Assembly (NCBI RefSeq): GCF_023073335.1 | Contig: NZ_JADPJG010000035.1 | Coordinates: 398,667-462,666, forward strand | Direction: 5' to 3' | DNA: 64,000 bases | DNA from: Bradyrhizobium sp. 21 | Lineage (GTDB): Bacteria; Pseudomonadota; Alphaproteobacteria; Rhizobiales; Xanthobacteraceae | In this document: piece after piece, positions 27,305-36,708 of the stretch | Layout: every line of letters begins with the position of its first letter | How positions within the stretch are numbered: the stretch's first letter is position 1 | The notes under the pieces: model-generated | The model's database searches: none | The model's input: only the letters and a program-made list of their open reading frames with translations | Told to the model about the DNA's origin: nothing | Position numbers and translations under genes: made by a program

Positions 27305-28246
27305 CTAGAGCGTGGCGAGGGGTCCTGCCTCCTTGCGGATGGCGCGCGGCGCCTCGCCATGCACGCGAACAAAGGCCTGGCGCATGCGCTCCCGGTTGGC
27401 GAAACCGGTCTCGCGTGCGACGGCCTCGATTGGCAACCGGGTCTGCTCCAGCATCAATTTCGCAGATTCGAGGCGCAGCGATTCGACCGCCTTTGCCGGT
27501 GTCGTCCCGGTCGCGGAACGGAACAGACGCGTGAATTGTCGCGGGCTGAGACAGGCGGCACGCGCCAGATCGTCGATGGTGAGACTCTCGCGCAGGTTTT
27601 GTCGAGCGTAGCTCAACGCCTTCTGGACCCTGTCCTCGCTGGTTTCGAGATCCAGCAAGGCAGAATGCTGCGATTGCCCACCTGAGCGACGGTGATACAT
27701 CACCATGCCCCTCGCAACGGAGCGTGCTATTTCCGGACCGAGGTCTCGCTCGATCATGCCGACGACCATGTCGGTTCCGGCACTCATGCCGGCAGACGTC
27801 CAGACCTCCCCGTCTGCGATGAAGATCTTGTCGGCGTCCACCTCGCAGCTTGGGAATCTCGTCTGCAATTCCTGCGCATAGCGCCAGTGAGTGGTCGCCC
27901 GTCGGCCGTTCAACAGCCCGGCGTCTCCAAGCACGAACGAGCCAAGGCAAATCGACGCGACACGCCGCGCATCGCGGGCCGCCGCTCGAAGAAGCCGGAT
28001 CAGGCCCGGTGACGAGGTCGGAACTTCGAGGCCGGCCGCGACGATGAGGGTATCGACCGAGGCCCGGTCGAACGGCTCCGTCATGACCTGCATCCCCGCG
28101 GACGAGGTGACCAGCCCGCCGTCCTCCGAGAACGCGCGAACGTCGTAAATCTTCTCTCCTGCCTGCTTGTTGGCCACGTCGAAGGCCGCGACAGCGCCAA
28201 AACAAACAGCCTGGAAGCCTGGAGACAGAACCAAGCCAATTATCAT
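27305..28246 (-). CDS. GlxA-family transcriptional regulator (DJ-1/PfpI plus AraC HTH)
   Basis: 313 aa from ATG 28246 with AGGAGTC upstream. An N-terminal DJ-1/PfpI-like domain (~1-165; LRAAARDARRVASICLGSFVLGDAGLL has the nucleophile-elbow Cys) is followed by two AraC-type HTH motifs (~215-310; LTIDDLARAACLSPRQFTRLF and LPIEAVARETGFANRERMRQAF). Divergently placed to the hydrolase gene at 28476, which it may control through the dyad at 28390-28419. Confidence 0.9.
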   Translation of the reverse strand: MIIGLVLSPGFQAVCFGAVAAFDVANKQAGEKIYDVRAFSEDGGLVTSSAGMQVMTEPFDRASVDTLIVAAGLEVPTSSPGLIRLLRAAARDARRVASICLGSFVLGDAGLLNGRRATTHWRYAQELQTRFPSCEVDADKIFIADGEVWTSAGMSAGTDMVVGMIERDLGPEIARSVARGMVMYHRRSGGQSQHSALLDLETSEDRVQKALSYARQNLRESLTIDDLARAACLSPRQFTRLFRSATGTTPAKAVESLRLESAKLMLEQTRLPIEAVARETGFANRERMRQAFVRVHGEAPRAIRKEAGPLATL

Positions 28247-28389
28247 GATGACTCCTGGATGCGACGCCCTCCGGAACAATTGGTTGCGCGCCTCCTCCCC
28301 TGCCAATTGCATGGCCAAAATGGCGGCATCTACGTCCTGTCGATGCCGCCAGTCGGCTGGTACGTCTCCGCCATCAAGCGTGTGGAGAC

Positions 28390-28419
28390 GGCAATATATG
28401 GCGTCCGTCATATAATGCC
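28390..28419. promoter_or_regulatory. candidate operator overlapping back-to-back -10 elements
   Basis: GGCAATATATG (28390-28400) and CATATAATGCC (28409-28419) are inverted at 10 of 11 positions across 8 bases. The right arm carries TATAAT (28411-28416), 65 bases before the hydrolase ATG; the left arm read on the minus strand carries TATATT toward the GlxA-type regulator. No convincing -35 was seen. Confidence 0.5.
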
Positions 28420-28475
28420 GTGCTGGCCGTACTGCCAGCCTCTGCCTCTCGCGCTCACAGAAAAAAGGAGAAGGC

Positions 28476-29357
28476 ATGTCACTTGAAACGTCCAAAACGG
28501 AATTCATCGAAGCTGGCGGCATCCGCTTTGCGTTCAGGCGTCTCGGCGAGGCAACGGGGACACCGCTCGTCCTGCTTCAGCATTTCACCGGCAATATGGA
28601 CTCGTGGGACCCGGCCGTGGTGAACGGGCTCGCGGAAGCCAGGCCGGTCATCGTCTTCGACAATGCGGGCGTGGGCTCGAGCTCCGGCGCGACGCCGGAC
28701 AGCGTCGAGCGGATGGCGGCGGATGCCGAGATATTCCTTAGGGCGCTCGATATCTCCAGCGTGGATCTTCTCGGCTTTTCGCTGGGCGGCATGGTCGCTC
28801 AGATTCTCGCTTCAAACGGCTCGGGCCTGGTCCGTCAATTGATCGTCGCGGGAGCGGCGCCGCGGGGCGGCGAGGAGCATCTGCTGAGCGTCGTGAGGGA
28901 TGCCTTTGCCCGCGGGGCCGCAGACGTCAGGCTGCCGCTGTTCTTCACACCGTCAGACGCCAGTCAGCGCGCCGGGAGAGAATTCGTCGCACGGACAACC
29001 GTGCGCTCGAAGGACCGCGATCCGGAAAGCGGCGAGAGCGTGAGCGGGACCCAGGCAAAGGCGATCATCGCCTGGTGCGCCCAAAAGAACGAAAGTCCCC
29101 GCATGCTGCGGGCGATCGACCAGCCCACTCTCATCGTCCACGGCAGCGACGACACCATGTTTCCCAGCATCAACGCCTACAACACGTTCAAGGCCATGAA
29201 GGATGCGCAGCTCATCCTGTATCCCGACTCCGGGCACGGCGCACTTTTTCAGTATCCGGACTTGTTCGTGGCACATTGCAGAACGTTTCTGGACGCGAGA
29301 GCTACCGCCGCAGCACCGCGATCGTGCGGTTCGCAAACGTCAGCCGCTCGGCCATGA
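28476..29357 (+). CDS. alpha/beta-fold hydrolase
   Basis: 293 aa. Start ATG 28476 with GGAGAAGGC upstream. The oxyanion-loop region is LLQHFTGNMDSWDP, the nucleophile elbow is GFSLGGMVAQ (Ser at ~105), the acid is in VHGSDDTMFP and the His in PDSGHGALFQYP, so the triad is complete. Cytoplasmic. The 3' end overlaps the 3' end of the convergent sulP gene by 56 bases. Substrate unknown; divergent pairing with a GlxA-type regulator suggests inducible expression. Confidence 0.9.
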   Translation: MSLETSKTEFIEAGGIRFAFRRLGEATGTPLVLLQHFTGNMDSWDPAVVNGLAEARPVIVFDNAGVGSSSGATPDSVERMAADAEIFLRALDISSVDLLGFSLGGMVAQILASNGSGLVRQLIVAGAAPRGGEEHLLSVVRDAFARGAADVRLPLFFTPSDASQRAGREFVARTTVRSKDRDPESGESVSGTQAKAIIAWCAQKNESPRMLRAIDQPTLIVHGSDDTMFPSINAYNTFKAMKDAQLILYPDSGHGALFQYPDLFVAHCRTFLDARATAAAPRSCGSQTSAARP

Positions 29358-31536
29358 TCGACACGAAATAGGTCAGCAGCTTGTGGCTGAGCGCGGGGTC
29401 CTCGTCCTTGATGGCGTCGAACTGGAGCGTATTCAGCACGTAGAGCACGCTGTCGACCTCGGCCTGGATGGTGGCGCTGCGCGGCGTCTGTGACACCAGG
29501 CCCATCTCGCCGATCGTGGTGTAGCGGCCGAGGCTGCGCACGCGCGTGGTGCGGTCGTCTTCGGCCGGGACCATGATGCCGACGCGGCCGTCGAGGATGA
29601 AGTGCATGGAATCGGCGGGGTCGCCGGCCTGCACGATGATTTCGCCCGCGTCGACCTCGAGGCGCTGGCAGCGGCGGATCAGCTCGTCGGCATCGTCCTC
29701 GCTGTCGAGAATTCCCGTGAACCAGTCGCGAAGACTGGCCTCTTCCTGCGCCAAGCCCTGATGCTGCGCGATCAGCTCGTTCTCGCACCACTCCAGTGCA
29801 TGATCCAGCTCGGGAATGATGGTGACGCCTTCGCCGATGAAATCGCTGGAGCGCAGCACCTTCTCGGCCGCGGCTGAAAGGTGCACCAGGATCAGCTCGA
29901 CGCCTAGATCGGCCGCGCTACGCTTGATCTGGGCAAAGCTGTAGGCCGCCGACGAGTCGACGCCGGTGACGAGCTTGAAGTCGAACAGCAGATAGCGGCA
30001 CTCCGGACGCTCCTGAAGCAGTTGCTTGACATGCTGGTAGAGCCGGTTGGCGGAGCCGAAGAACAGGTAGCTCTGCAGGTTCAGGCCCCGGATCTTGCCG
30101 CCATGGGCCAGCAGCACCTCCTGGTCGTCCCGCGAGCGGTCGAGCGAAGAGCGATATTCGGAGCCGTCAAAACTGTATTTGATCGATTCGACCCGCGCCG
30201 CGCTGAACGCGAAGGTCGCGCAGCCGATGATCACGCCGATCAGGATTCCCGGCACGAAGCCCCAGACCACGATGATCGCGATGATGGCGATCAGAGAGAG
30301 ATATTCGAGCTTCGAAAGCCGCTTGCGCGATTCGATGATCCATTTGTGCAGCTGGTCGGCGCCGAGATACAGCAAAAGGCCGCCGAGCACGAATTTCGGG
30401 ATGAGACCGAGCAGCTCGGGCGCGACTGCGAGCATCAAGAGCGACAGCGCCGCCACCGTGAGGCCGGACAGGCGTCCGCGCCCGCCACTGCTGAAATTGA
30501 GGACGGAGCGGCTGGTCGAGATGCAACCGGCATAGCCGCCGAGCGCGCCGGTCACGATGTTGGCGGTACCCGTGATATTCAGCTCGCGCTCCAGATTGGC
30601 TTCGCGATGCACGGCCACCTCGATGCCGGTGGTGTTGAAAAGCGTGCTCGATGCGGTGACGAAGACCACAGCAACGAGGTTGCCGAGCAGGTCCGGCACG
30701 GCGAGCCAGGGATAGTGGATGAGACCGTCAGCATGCCAGGGCACCATGAAAGCGGCTGCCGGCGGCGGCTGGAAGGTCCAGCCAAGCGCGCGCGCCTCGT
30801 CGAGCGAGACGCCCGTGGCCCAGAACGCCAGATGCGCCGTCAGCATCCCGCCGATCAGGATGATTGGCAGTCCGAACGGACTGCGCGAGCGATGCCAGGT
30901 CAGATACAGCACCAGCGCCATCGCGCAGGCGGCGCCCAGCTCCGACAGCGCGACGCCGTTGGCGAGGCGCGTCAGCGTGGCGAACTGCACGGGATGATCG
31001 GTGATCACCCGGATTGCGCCCATGACGATCAAAAGCCCGGTGGCGCCGAGGAAGCCGCCGACCACGGGGTAAGGCACGTAGCGGATGGCCCGGCCCATCC
31101 GCGTCAGGCCCAGCCCACACAGCACAATGCCGGTCAGCACGGTCGACAGACCGAGCGTGATCAGGACCGGCGAGAGCAGCGAGGCCGACGGATCGGCCGC
31201 CGCGGCTCGCTCGACCAGCGAGGCCGCCAGAATTCCCGTCACCGCGGCAGTCGAGCTGTCGGGCGCGGCAATCGCGAAGGGCAGCGAGCTGCCGAGCGCG
31301 ATGATGGCCGCGAGCACGGCGGAGCTGACGAAAGTCGCCGTGATCCCGTAGGACAGATAAGGCGAGAGCGGACCGGCGAAGATCAGCAGCGAATAGGACA
31401 GCCCGAAGGTGACGGTCAGGACGCTGGCGGCGGTTCCGCCCAGTATGTCATTCAGCGCACGCTTGACGGACGGATTGAAGCCGGCGACCGGATCGAAGCC
31501 AATTGCTGGATCTGTCACGCCATGACACTCGCTCAT
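29302..31536 (-). CDS. SulP-family anion transporter with STAS and cyclic-nucleotide-binding domains
   Basis: 744 aa. An N-terminal SulP membrane domain (~20-430, about ten to twelve hydrophobic segments; SYGITATFVSSAV and TGALGGYAGCISTSRSVLNFSSGG) is followed by a STAS domain (~470-570, YLLFDFKLVTGVDSSAAYSF) and a C-terminal cNMP-binding domain (~625-720, IIVQAGDPADSMHFILDGRVGIM and GRYTTIGEMGLVSQTPRSATI). Probably carries sulfate, bicarbonate or dicarboxylate; the cNMP module suggests ligand gating. The 3' end overlaps the hydrolase gene. Confidence 0.93.
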   Translation of the reverse strand: MSECHGVTDPAIGFDPVAGFNPSVKRALNDILGGTAASVLTVTFGLSYSLLIFAGPLSPYLSYGITATFVSSAVLAAIIALGSSLPFAIAAPDSSTAAVTGILAASLVERAAAADPSASLLSPVLITLGLSTVLTGIVLCGLGLTRMGRAIRYVPYPVVGGFLGATGLLIVMGAIRVITDHPVQFATLTRLANGVALSELGAACAMALVLYLTWHRSRSPFGLPIILIGGMLTAHLAFWATGVSLDEARALGWTFQPPPAAAFMVPWHADGLIHYPWLAVPDLLGNLVAVVFVTASSTLFNTTGIEVAVHREANLERELNITGTANIVTGALGGYAGCISTSRSVLNFSSGGRGRLSGLTVAALSLLMLAVAPELLGLIPKFVLGGLLLYLGADQLHKWIIESRKRLSKLEYLSLIAIIAIIVVWGFVPGILIGVIIGCATFAFSAARVESIKYSFDGSEYRSSLDRSRDDQEVLLAHGGKIRGLNLQSYLFFGSANRLYQHVKQLLQERPECRYLLFDFKLVTGVDSSAAYSFAQIKRSAADLGVELILVHLSAAAEKVLRSSDFIGEGVTIIPELDHALEWCENELIAQHQGLAQEEASLRDWFTGILDSEDDADELIRRCQRLEVDAGEIIVQAGDPADSMHFILDGRVGIMVPAEDDRTTRVRSLGRYTTIGEMGLVSQTPRSATIQAEVDSVLYVLNTLQFDAIKDEDPALSHKLLTYFVSIMAERLTFANRTIAVLRR

Positions 31537-31885
31537 GAATATTCCCGCCCAAGAGGTAGACGACCGCGAGATTACCGCAACAGGATTCTTGCGAGTATGA
31601 TGTATCCGACAGTTTCGGGCGATGCGGTGTGTGAACGGTCAACCTTACGGTTGAGAGGAAAAGCTGAAGCCTCGCCACCCTCTGCTGTCATTCCCCGTGA
31701 AAGCGGGGGATCCAGCACGCCGCGGCTTCCCCGTATCCGATCGTCGTCTCCGGCATACTGGATCGCCCGGTCCGAGTGCGCAATTGCGCACTGGCCGGGC
31801 GATGACGGTTGAGGGTGTGCTGACAGTTTCCCAGCCCCGGTCATTGCTGCGCTCGCAATGGCCGAGTTTGCGGCAGCAGCCGGGC
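31537..31885. other. intergenic region between purC and the SulP gene
   Basis: 349 bases. Its centre is occupied by family A repeat copy 2 (31685-31807). The remainder (31537-31684) should hold the sulP promoter on the minus strand; no clear -35/-10 pair was found. Nothing protein-coding seen. Confidence 0.5.
31685..31807. repeat. GC-rich intergenic palindromic repeat, family A, copy 2
   Basis: In the opposite orientation to copy 1 (21097-21221). Shares the perfect 18-bp palindrome AGTGCGCAATTGCGCACT (31775-31792) and the CCCCGTGAAAGCGGGGGATCC hairpin end. Confidence 0.8.
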
Positions 31886-32800
31886 CTAAATCTTCAGTTC
31901 CGTCCCCGTGACGCGCCGATACGCTTCCAGATACCGCTTGCTGGTCGCTTCCACCACGCTCGCCGGCAGCGGCGGCGGTGGGGCGTCGCCGTTCCAGCGG
32001 CCGGCGTGGCGCTCGACGTCGAGATAGTCGCGCAGCGGCTGCTTGTCGAAACTCGCCTGCGGTTGGCCGGGCCTGTAGGCATCGACCGCCCAGAAGCGCG
32101 AACTATCCGGGGTCATGACCTCGTCGATCAGGATGATACGGCCATCCTTGTCGCGACCGAACTCGAATTTGGTGTCCGCGATGATGATGCCCTGCTTGCG
32201 CGCGAGTTCCTCGCCGAGCGTGTAGACTGCGCGCGTCATGCTCTCGAGCGTGTAGGCGGTCTCGTCGCCGACCACCTCACGCATCCGCGCGATGGTGATG
32301 TTCTCGTCGTGGCCGGTCTCGGCCTTGGTCGCGGGGCTGAAGATGGCAGGCTCCAGTTTCTCGCTCTCGACCAGGCCGACCTTCAGCTTTTCGCCCGCGA
32401 GTGTGCCGGAGCCAGCGTATTCCTTCCAGGCCGAGCCCGAGAGATAGCCGCGGATCACGCATTCGATCGGAAACACTGTGGTGCGGCGGCACAGCATGGC
32501 GCGGCCGAGAATCTCGGATCGATGCGGCTTCAAGGCCGGCACGGCTGCGATGATCGCGTCGGTGTCGGCGCTGATCATGTGATGCGGCACCACGCCTTCG
32601 AGCTCGTTGAACCAGAACGCGCTCACTTGCGTCAGCACCGCGCCCTTCATCGGGATGGTCTCGCCCATCACGACGTCGAAGGCGCTGATGCGGTCGGTGG
32701 TGACGAGGAGCAGGCGGTCGTCGTCGACAGCGTAGATATCGCGCACCTTGCCGCGCCCGATCTTGGGGAGCGGCAGGTCGCTGGAGAGCATGGGGGGCAT
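31886..32800 (-). CDS. purC: phosphoribosylaminoimidazole-succinocarboxamide synthase
   Basis: 304 aa, the longer Ade1-like type of SAICAR synthetase rather than the ~240-aa type. ATP-dependent ligation of aspartate to CAIR in purine synthesis. Motifs: GRGKVRDIYAVDDDRLLLVTTDRISAFD (N-terminal nucleotide site), PIECVIRGYLSGSAW and IIADTKFEFG. Start ATG 32800. Other purC copies with PurS/PurL context may exist elsewhere; none is visible here. Confidence 0.94.
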   Translation of the reverse strand: MPPMLSSDLPLPKIGRGKVRDIYAVDDDRLLLVTTDRISAFDVVMGETIPMKGAVLTQVSAFWFNELEGVVPHHMISADTDAIIAAVPALKPHRSEILGRAMLCRRTTVFPIECVIRGYLSGSAWKEYAGSGTLAGEKLKVGLVESEKLEPAIFSPATKAETGHDENITIARMREVVGDETAYTLESMTRAVYTLGEELARKQGIIIADTKFEFGRDKDGRIILIDEVMTPDSSRFWAVDAYRPGQPQASFDKQPLRDYLDVERHAGRWNGDAPPPPLPASVVEATSKRYLEAYRRVTGTELKI

Positions 32801-32892
32801 CGCAGAACTTTCCGCACACTTGGCTTCAGGCAGACTTGGCTTCAGCAGGACATCCGGCCGCGCCGGACAGCGCTGCCGGAAGCCGGATTAGC

Positions 32893-33810
32893 CTATTCGG
32901 GCAGCGGAATGAACTCATGTTCCTGCGGAACCGCGGCGAAGCGGCCGGTTTTCCAGTCCTGCTTGGCCTGCTCGATCCGCTCCTTGCTGGAGGAGACGAA
33001 ATTCCACCAGATGTGGCGCGGCCCCTCCAGCGCATCGCCGCCGAGAAACATCATCCGCGTGGCCTTGAGCGCCTTCACGGTGATGCGGTCGCCAGGGCGG
33101 AAGATCAACAGCCGCGGCCCCTCATAGCGCTCGTTCGCGATCTCGATCTCGCCGTCGATGACATAGATGGCGCGCTCCTCGTGATCGGGGTCGAGCGGCA
33201 CGCTCGCGCCCGCGACGGCGTTAATTTCGGTATAGAACCAGGGCGACACCATCGTAACAGGCGAGGCGACGCCGAACGACGAGCCCGCGATCACCTTCGC
33301 GGTGAAGTCGCGCTCGGAAATCATCGGCAGATCGCCGGCCCCATAGTGCTGGAACGACGGCGCGATCTCTTCCGATCCGGCCGGCAGCGCGATCCAGCTT
33401 TGCAGGCCCAGCATCTTCTGGCCCGACGCGCGCTGCACATCCGGCGTGCGTTCGGAATGCGCGATGCCGCGTCCCGCCGTCATCAAATTCATCGCGCCGG
33501 GCGCAATCTCCTGGATATTGCCCTCGCTGTCGCGATGCATGATCGCGCCGTCAAACAGATAGGTGACGGTGGCAAGCCCGATATGTGGGTGCGGCCGCAC
33601 GTCCATGCCCTTGCCGGAGACGAATTGCACCGGCCCGAAATGGTCGAAGAAGATGAAGGGCCCGACCATCTGCCGCTTGCCGTGCGGCAGCGCGCGTCGC
33701 ACGGCGAAGCCGTCGCCGAGGTCGCGGGTGCGCGGCACGATGACGAGATCGAGCGCATCGCAGGACATGGGATCGCCGAGCACGGGATCGTTGGAGGGTT
33801 GCCAGCTCAT
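32893..33810 (-). CDS. pirin family protein
   Basis: 305 aa from ATG 33810, with AAAGGAG upstream. Bicupin fold: the N-terminal cupin carries RPHPHIGLATVTYLFDGAIMHRDSEG with the conserved metal-ligand His residues, then APGAMNLMTAGRGIAHSERTP (His and Glu). Bacterial pirins include quercetin 2,3-dioxygenases and redox-linked regulators; the substrate here is unknown. Two tandem copies of GCAGACTTGGCTTCAG-like sequence lie just downstream (~32818-32849). Confidence 0.9.
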   Translation of the reverse strand: MSWQPSNDPVLGDPMSCDALDLVIVPRTRDLGDGFAVRRALPHGKRQMVGPFIFFDHFGPVQFVSGKGMDVRPHPHIGLATVTYLFDGAIMHRDSEGNIQEIAPGAMNLMTAGRGIAHSERTPDVQRASGQKMLGLQSWIALPAGSEEIAPSFQHYGAGDLPMISERDFTAKVIAGSSFGVASPVTMVSPWFYTEINAVAGASVPLDPDHEERAIYVIDGEIEIANERYEGPRLLIFRPGDRITVKALKATRMMFLGGDALEGPRHIWWNFVSSSKERIEQAKQDWKTGRFAAVPQEHEFIPLPE

Positions 33811-33881
33811 GTATGGACTCCTTTGACTTTCTTGGGCTCGATGGTAGCAGGGTTTCGCGTCGCCGTCGTGGCAAAGCCCCG

Positions 33882-33987
33882 TTGTCATGCCCTGCGAAGG
33901 CGGGGCATCAAGTACGCCGCGGCCCATCGGCTCAATCACTCCCGTCTCGGAGTACTGGATCGCCCGGTCAAGCCGGGCGATGACAGT
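33882..33987. repeat. GC-rich intergenic palindromic repeat, family A, copy 3
   Basis: Same orientation as copy 2: GTTGTCATGCCCTGCGAAGG start, GTACTGGATCGCCCGG end, followed by GGGCGATGACAG. Lacks the 18-bp palindrome, replaced by CCGGTCAAGCCGG. Confidence 0.75.
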
Positions 33988-34067
33988 CGTGGTGCAGATG
34001 GTCCTTGAAAAAAGGGGCGCAACGAACGATGTTCGGCCGATTTCACCGCGACTGATCGCATTGCCTG

Positions 34068-35129
34068 ATGACAACAGCCGCCCTCGAACTCGCATTCCGT
34101 TCCGCCAGCGTCGCGCTGCTGCTGGTGCTGGCTGCGTCATTGATCGCCGATTTTCGCAACGTGCTGGCGGGGCGGCTCGGAGCTGCTCTCGCGCTGGGCC
34201 TGGCTGCGCATGCGGTGAGTTATTCGATTGGTGTCACGTCGCGGATCCCGGCATCGCATGCGCCTCTGGTTGCGCTATCGACCGGCAACATCGTGGTGTT
34301 CTGGCTGTTCACGCGCGCGCTGTTCGACGATGAGTTTCGCTTAAGCTGGTGGCACGGATGGGTCTGGGCGCTGGTGACGGCGTTCAGCTTCGCAGGCTGC
34401 GTCTGGATTGCGCCTGCCGGCCATTTGCGGTTCTCCGTGACGGTGGTCAACCTGATCGTGCTTGGTTTCATCGCGCTTGCAATCGGGCCAACGATCGCCT
34501 CATGGCCGGCCGACCTGGTCGAGCGCCGCCGCCGCGTTCGGGTCTTCATCGTCTGTGCCGGCGCGCTCTATGGCGGGATGAATGCATTGCTTCAGATTGC
34601 GGTTGCGGGCCAGCATGTCGGCGATGTCGCCGACATGATCAATGCCGGCGTGCTCGCCTGCATCGTCGCGGCCATCGCTTACGCCATGGTGCGCGTCGAT
34701 GGCGCCGATCTGTTTCCGATTGCCGGGGAGACCGTACCGGCGGTCGTTTTCAGCCCGCAAGCCCCCGAAGACCCTGCCGACCAAAAACTCATCGATGCCC
34801 TGATGCGCCTGATGGCTGACGAGCGGATCTATCGTCAGGAGAACATCACCATCGGCGTGCTGGCGGGGCGGCTCAAGATTCCCGAGTACCGGTTGCGCCG
34901 GCTGATCAACCAGCAGCTCGGCTACCGCAACTTCAATGTGTTCCTGAACAACCACCGGATCGAGGAAGCCAAGGTTGCGCTTGCCGATCCCACCCAGGCC
35001 GAGGTCCCCGTGATCACCATCGCGATGGATTCCGGCTTCCAGTCGCTCGGCCCGTTCAACCGCGCTTTCAAGGCAGTTACGGGCGTGACCCCGACGGAAT
35101 ATCGGCGGCTGAAGGTGAATGCTGTTTGA
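34068..35129 (+). CDS. AraC-family regulator with N-terminal membrane domain
   Basis: 353 aa. Six or seven hydrophobic segments (~5-225) precede a C-terminal AraC HTH domain (~245-350; NITIGVLAGRLKIPEYRLRRLINQ and VPVITIAMDSGFQSLGPFNRAF, ending GVTPTEYRRL). A membrane-anchored AraC type that may sense an envelope or extracellular signal. The beta-lactamase-like gene follows at 35274 on the same strand. Confidence 0.9.
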   Translation: MTTAALELAFRSASVALLLVLAASLIADFRNVLAGRLGAALALGLAAHAVSYSIGVTSRIPASHAPLVALSTGNIVVFWLFTRALFDDEFRLSWWHGWVWALVTAFSFAGCVWIAPAGHLRFSVTVVNLIVLGFIALAIGPTIASWPADLVERRRRVRVFIVCAGALYGGMNALLQIAVAGQHVGDVADMINAGVLACIVAAIAYAMVRVDGADLFPIAGETVPAVVFSPQAPEDPADQKLIDALMRLMADERIYRQENITIGVLAGRLKIPEYRLRRLINQQLGYRNFNVFLNNHRIEEAKVALADPTQAEVPVITIAMDSGFQSLGPFNRAFKAVTGVTPTEYRRLKVNAV

Positions 35130-35273
35130 TGTTTAATCTACTGTAATACCTCCATAATTTCAGAATCGGCGAGCTTCTTGCGGTTTCAGCTACGCCATTT
35201 TCCAAATCCGGCGAGCGGGCCTTTCACAAATAGCGCTTCGTCTTCGGGGTACGCCCCAAGCCGGAGAAAGCCT

Positions 35274-36701
35274 GTGTCCCGCCGCCGCAAGATCATCCTC
35301 CTCACCACCACCATCGCTGCTATCGGCCTCGCGCTTGGCGCGGCGCGCGCCCGCGACGTGCCCAAGGTCGCCACCGGCTTCATCGCCGACATCCTGTGCT
35401 CGGAGACCTTCGTCTCCGGCCTCGATCCCAGGCGCGACCTCGCCGAGACCATTGATGCGATGCCGGGCGTGGGCCTGTTGACATGGGCGATGGATTACCA
35501 GGTCGATCGCGCGCGCAAGGATGTCACGGTGACGCTGTTCGGCATCGGCCGCAGCCACGCCGTCTATCGCGAAGGGCTCGGCTGCACGCTCGAGCATGGC
35601 GAGCCGCTCGTCGATGTCGCGTTGCCAGCGGACGACAGGCAGCCGATGTTGCTGCCTGAGATCGCTGGACCCACGCTCGTGCAGCCGCAAAGCCCGGAGC
35701 TTTCGGCCGCGCTTGACCGCGCCTTCACTGAACCCGCGCAGTCGCCCTACCGCCGCACCCGCGCCGTCGTGATCATGAAGGCCGGCCGCATCATCGCCGA
35801 ACGCTACGCCGACGGCATCGGACCAGAGACGCCGCTGCTCGGCTTCTCCATGACGAAGTCCGTGATCTCAGCGCTGACAGGCATTCTCGTGCGCCAGGGT
35901 AAGCTCGAGCTCGACGGACCTGCACCTGTTGCTGCGTGGACAAATCCGGATGATCCGCGCCACGCCATCACTGTTGATCAGTTGCTGCGCCACACCGCCG
36001 GGCTCGCGCTCGGCAGCTCGCTGCAGGCTTCGCTCGGCTCCGCCTTCGAGCCGGTCAATCGCATGAAATTCACAGAAGACGACATGGCCGCTTATGCAGC
36101 AAGCGTGCCGCTTGCGACCTCGCCGGGCACCGTGTGGAATTATCACGATGGCAACACCATCATGCTCGCGCATCTGATCCGCAACGCCGCCGGCGGCAAG
36201 CCCGCGGATGCCCTTGCTTTCGCGCGTCGCGAATTGTTCGCGCCGCTCGGGATGCGACATGTCACGCTCCAGCTCGATGGTGCCGGCACCATCGAAGGCT
36301 CGAGCGAGATGCTCGCCTCTGCGCGCGACTGGGCGCGCTTCGGTCAGCTCTATCTCAATGACGGCGTTGCCGGCGGCAAGCGCATCCTGCCGGAGGGCTG
36401 GGTGCGTTACTCCGCTACGGCCACGCCAAACGCCTGGGTCGGCATCGGCGCCGGCTTCTGGACCAACCAGGGCGACAGCTTTGGCGCGAAGTTTCGCGTC
36501 GACCACGGCTGGCCGCGCGATGCCTTCTTCGCCAAGGGCACCATTGGCCAGTATGTGATCGTGATTCCGTCGGAACGTCTGGTGATGGTGCGACTGGGCC
36601 GTTCGCCGAACGCGCCGCCCGAAGCGGACGGCGTGTTCGACCTGGTGCGGGATGTGATGGCAGCGACCCGCGAGAAGGGAAAGTTGGCGGGGAGGGATTG
36701 A
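35274..36701 (+). CDS. exported serine hydrolase, class C beta-lactamase-like
   Basis: 475 aa from GTG 35274, which has GGAGA seven bases upstream and directly begins a signal-anchor (M)SRRRKIILLTTTIAAIGLALGAARA. Catalytic SxxK motif in GFSMTKSVISALTGIL (~185-200); a Tyr-x-x-x-Asn region in WNYHDGNTIML; a conserved His in LRHTAGLAL. Similar to 6-aminohexanoate-dimer hydrolase/EstB-type enzymes. Its position 144 bases after the AraC-type gene suggests regulation by it. Substrate unknown. Confidence 0.88.
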   Translation: MSRRRKIILLTTTIAAIGLALGAARARDVPKVATGFIADILCSETFVSGLDPRRDLAETIDAMPGVGLLTWAMDYQVDRARKDVTVTLFGIGRSHAVYREGLGCTLEHGEPLVDVALPADDRQPMLLPEIAGPTLVQPQSPELSAALDRAFTEPAQSPYRRTRAVVIMKAGRIIAERYADGIGPETPLLGFSMTKSVISALTGILVRQGKLELDGPAPVAAWTNPDDPRHAITVDQLLRHTAGLALGSSLQASLGSAFEPVNRMKFTEDDMAAYAASVPLATSPGTVWNYHDGNTIMLAHLIRNAAGGKPADALAFARRELFAPLGMRHVTLQLDGAGTIEGSSEMLASARDWARFGQLYLNDGVAGGKRILPEGWVRYSATATPNAWVGIGAGFWTNQGDSFGAKFRVDHGWPRDAFFAKGTIGQYVIVIPSERLVMVRLGRSPNAPPEADGVFDLVRDVMAATREKGKLAGRD

Positions 36702-36708
36702 GGGCGCT

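Noticed and set aside
24874..27372. Minus-strand frame of ~830 codons opposite gabD and the next gene
   Set aside because: Shadow frame with no recognisable domain; the plus strand carries clear dehydrogenase motifs.
30022..31812. Plus-strand frame of ~600 codons opposite sulP
   Set aside because: Arg/Gln/His-rich shadow; sulP on the minus strand has full domain structure.
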